From: Eubacterium sp.
GTDB lineage: Bacteria > Bacillota > Clostridia > Lachnospirales > Lachnospiraceae
Reading direction: 5' to 3'
DNA length: 33,926 bases
Assembly: GCA_022764165.1 (NCBI GenBank)
Contig: JALERM010000124.1
Span: 1-33,926 of the forward strand
Shown one piece after another: positions 32,045-33,926 of this stretch. The notes under the pieces were generated by a model, which did not search any database, was not told the origin of the DNA, and worked only from the letters and a program-made list of their open reading frames with translations. Positions within the stretch are counted from its first letter, which is position 1; every line of letters begins with the position of its first letter. Made by a program: the position numbers and the translations under genes.

Positions 32045-32893
32045 GTCCATCCTCCACCATTCGTAGAGCCGATGCCCGGAATGGTCATAATTACAGAGTG
32101 CAGATGATGATATTTGCCATTTCAAACTCTGTATGGAATAACTGCCTATCTAATAACTCAATCTGTTCAATGGGCTGAGTTATTTGAATAGATAAAGAAC
32201 TGTCATTGATACTGACAGACTTCTGTGCGAGAACTCTTAATTCTCTGGCTGTATCTTTACCAAAATGACCGTGGGAAGCCTCTGGGAGAAGATGTGGAAG
32301 ATGAGTCATATGCATAGAAGCGATAGCATCCGGTGTCGGAGCCTCCTTGAGGACGGCATAGACAGAATTCTGATGCACACCGGACTTGAAGAAGTACTGG
32401 AGTTCCGGTAAGACCTGATCAATGTAAGAAGTCAGCTGAATTATTAATCTGGTACGCTGCTTCACAGTCTTCTGACGGAACCTGCCGAGCTCTTTGAGTT
32501 CGATGTAATTCAGGATCATTTAAGGTAAAGAATCTTAAAAAATCCTGAATCATAAGGGTTTTGTAATAACAAACGTGTCGACTTTGTCGGTCTTTGCCTT
32601 GCGTACGTTATTCTTGTGCATAGACGAAGCCGATAAGGGATTGTGAACACACACATTAAAATCCTTGGTTATAAGAAAAAAACAAGGTTGTCACCGTAGT
32701 GTGCCGTTGATTCAAGACCTATGATAATGCTGTTCTGGTCAAGAGGAGCCAGCTTAGAAAGCAGTAGATAGAAGCCATCATAGTCATTTGCAAATTTGAA
32801 CGGCTCGATGAGTATCTCGCCGTCCGAAGAAATCGCAGCGGCGAAATGTTTGGGCAAACTATGACATTGAGGAGCAAACAGTAGAAAGAACAA
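32045..32893 (-). pseudogene. IS110-family transposase, frameshifted and truncated
   Basis: Pieces of one transposase appear in order on the minus strand. The N-terminal DEDD part is at 32893-32669 (HFAAAISSDGEILIEPFKF, IIGLESTAHYGDNL). The segment with NPL and VRKAKTDKVDTFVITKPL is at about 32668-32551 in another frame. The middle part is at 32519-32091 ([40 protein letters not shown]). A short remnant of the C-terminal domain, TIPGIGSTNGGG, lies near 32045-32085, again in another frame. One frameshift coincides with a run of seven A/T. The rest of the C-terminal transposase_20 domain is missing. No activity is expected. It marks the right border of the glycan module. Confidence 0.85.
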
Positions 32894-32968
32894 GTGTCAA
32901 TTATCTGACAAATTATATTTATCTATAAATGAGCAGATCTGAAATTTTACCAAAGTTAATTTAAATTG

Positions 32969-32998
32969 CCTAAAATAAAGACATCACGCCTTTTTAGG
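32969..32998. repeat. Inverted repeat near the presumed left end of the second insertion sequence
   Basis: CCTAAAA (32969-32975) and TTTTAGG (32992-32998) are inverted copies with a 16-nt spacer, about 50 nt upstream of the DDE transposase. They may belong to the left terminus or leader of that element. The exact end of the element cannot be set without its right end. Confidence 0.3.
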
Positions 32999-33044
32999 TG
33001 TATACTGTTTTTGATCAAAAAAACACAATAACCTGCAAAGGATG

Positions 33045-33926
33045 ATGTCTTATAGAAAACAGTATATACCATTCAGAATTACTTTACAACTGCTTTAAGG
33101 AATTAAATTTGTGCCTGGTCTTTCCTCAGACAACCATGAAGCATATCATGACGATACTGATATCCGTCTTTTCTCTTGGATATCATGGAAAAACCATTGA
33201 TTTTGAAAGATACAGTCCATGTCACCGTACCACAGTTGCCCATTTTCTCAACAAAGGAAAAGGGGATGACTCCAAGCTGGAGGATATACTCAAAAGCACG
33301 GTGATACAGATTATCTATCAAGAAGCCCTGCGCTCTGGAAAACCAGTGTTCTGCATTGTGGATGATACCATCTCTTCCAAAACAAAGCCTTCGTCACGAG
33401 CTTTGCATCCGATTGAAGATGCCTATTTCCACCAGTCCCACCTCAAGGGAAAACAGGACTACAGGCATCAGGTTGTGGCTGTCATGCTCTCCTGCAACGG
33501 AATCGTCCTTAACTATGCCCTTGTCATGTACGACAAGTCCATGTCGAAGGTAAAGATCCTGCAGGAAATTGCAAAGGAACTGCCCATACCGCAAGTAGTC
33601 TCTTATTTTCTTTGCGATAGCTGGTATACATGCGGTGACATCATGGATGCTTTCATCAAAAAGGGCTTCTACACCATCGGTACACTGAAGACGAACCGAA
33701 TCCTGTATCCCTGCGGCATAAAGCAGAAGGTCAGTGAGTTTGCCCTTCATTTACGGAAAACAGATGCTGCTGTCAGCCTCGTGACCGTTGGCAGCCGGAG
33801 TTATTATGTTTACCGATATGAAGGAAACCTCAATGGCATTGAAAACGCCGTAGTGTTTATCACTTATCCGAAGGATGCATTCCAGGTTCCTAAAGCGTTG
33901 CGTGCTTTTATCAGTACGGATGTTTC
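33045..33926 (+). CDS. DDE-superfamily transposase (DDE_5/IS701-like), 5' part, with an early +1 frame break
   Basis: The main frame runs from 33097 to the right edge without a stop and contains FCIVDDTISSKTKPSSRA, AYFHQSHLKGKQDYRHQ and YFLCDSWYT. These fit the two catalytic Asp regions of DDE_5-type transposases; the third acidic residue lies outside the window. The natural beginning, ATG at 33045 reading MSYRKQYIPFRITLQLL, is one frame away and stops at TAA 33096-33098. The junction reads CTT TAA G, where a +1 shift continues directly into KELNLCLVFPQTTMKHIM. This could be an inactivating insertion or a +1 slippage site like that of prfB. Without the shift, translation would need to begin at the ATG at 33136. 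Confidence 0.75.

Noticed and set aside
1-33926. CRISPR arrays, tRNA or rRNA genes, replication origin
   Set aside because: No regularly spaced repeats, cloverleaf sequences, rRNA signatures or DnaA-box clusters were seen on either strand.

Overview
The window looks like chromosomal DNA of a gut Firmicute, most likely Lachnospiraceae (Blautia/Dorea/Mediterraneibacter-like). Supporting signs are strong AGGAGG-type ribosome sites, TTGACA/TATAAT-type promoters, moderate-to-low GC, a YehU/LytS-type kinase paired with a winged-helix regulator, and IS110-type and DDE-type insertion sequences. This assignment comes from gene style only. Almost everything lies on the + strand. The exceptions are a cut-off gene at the left edge and an IS110 remnant near the right edge.

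Region 1 (1-830) holds the 5' end of a minus-strand gene, its promoter, and a divergent + strand promoter. That + strand promoter drives a cyclic-di-GMP-I (GEMM-I) riboswitch ending in an intrinsic terminator, followed by a separate perfect 21-bp inverted repeat. Region 2 (831-7715) appears to be the operon under the riboswitch: a membrane sensor kinase, its response regulator, a GGDEF diguanylate cyclase with a shortened N-terminus, and a 1092-residue secreted repeat protein, closed by a strong terminator. The operon therefore contains both a reader (riboswitch) and a writer (cyclase) of c-di-GMP.

Region 3 (7757-9393) starts at a new promoter and encodes a compact cassette: an HPr-kinase-like P-loop protein, a 54-residue peptide, a PqqD-like protein and a soluble S24/S26-type protease. 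It resembles peptide-modification (RiPP/lasso-tailoring) machinery but has no cyclase, radical SAM enzyme or transporter. Region 4 (9420-20518) follows without a visible terminator and is a Gram-positive Pel-type exopolysaccharide locus. It comprises a large membrane protein, an epimerase-PelD fusion with a c-di-GMP-binding RxxD motif, PelE, a DUF2194-type protein in the place of PelA, PelF, a second orphan response regulator, and PelG. Region 5 (20545-32007) is a run of GT4 and GT2 glycosyltransferases with a polysaccharide pyruvyl transferase, an F420-hydrogenase-beta-like iron-sulfur protein and a hexapeptide acyltransferase. Base composition becomes visibly AT-rich from about 23 kb on, which suggests a variable, transferred module. 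Region 6 (32008-33926) is insertion-sequence debris: a frameshifted, truncated IS110 transposase and the 5' part of a DDE transposase whose first codons are out of frame.

Read together, the window looks like a c-di-GMP-controlled surface and biofilm island. The second messenger would act on transcription (riboswitch) and on the polymer machine (PelD). A secreted matrix or adhesin-like protein and an unexplained kinase/peptide/PqqD/protease cassette sit between the two parts. The least explained piece, and the best candidate for an undescribed system, is that cassette with its 54-residue peptide, placed directly upstream of the Pel genes.
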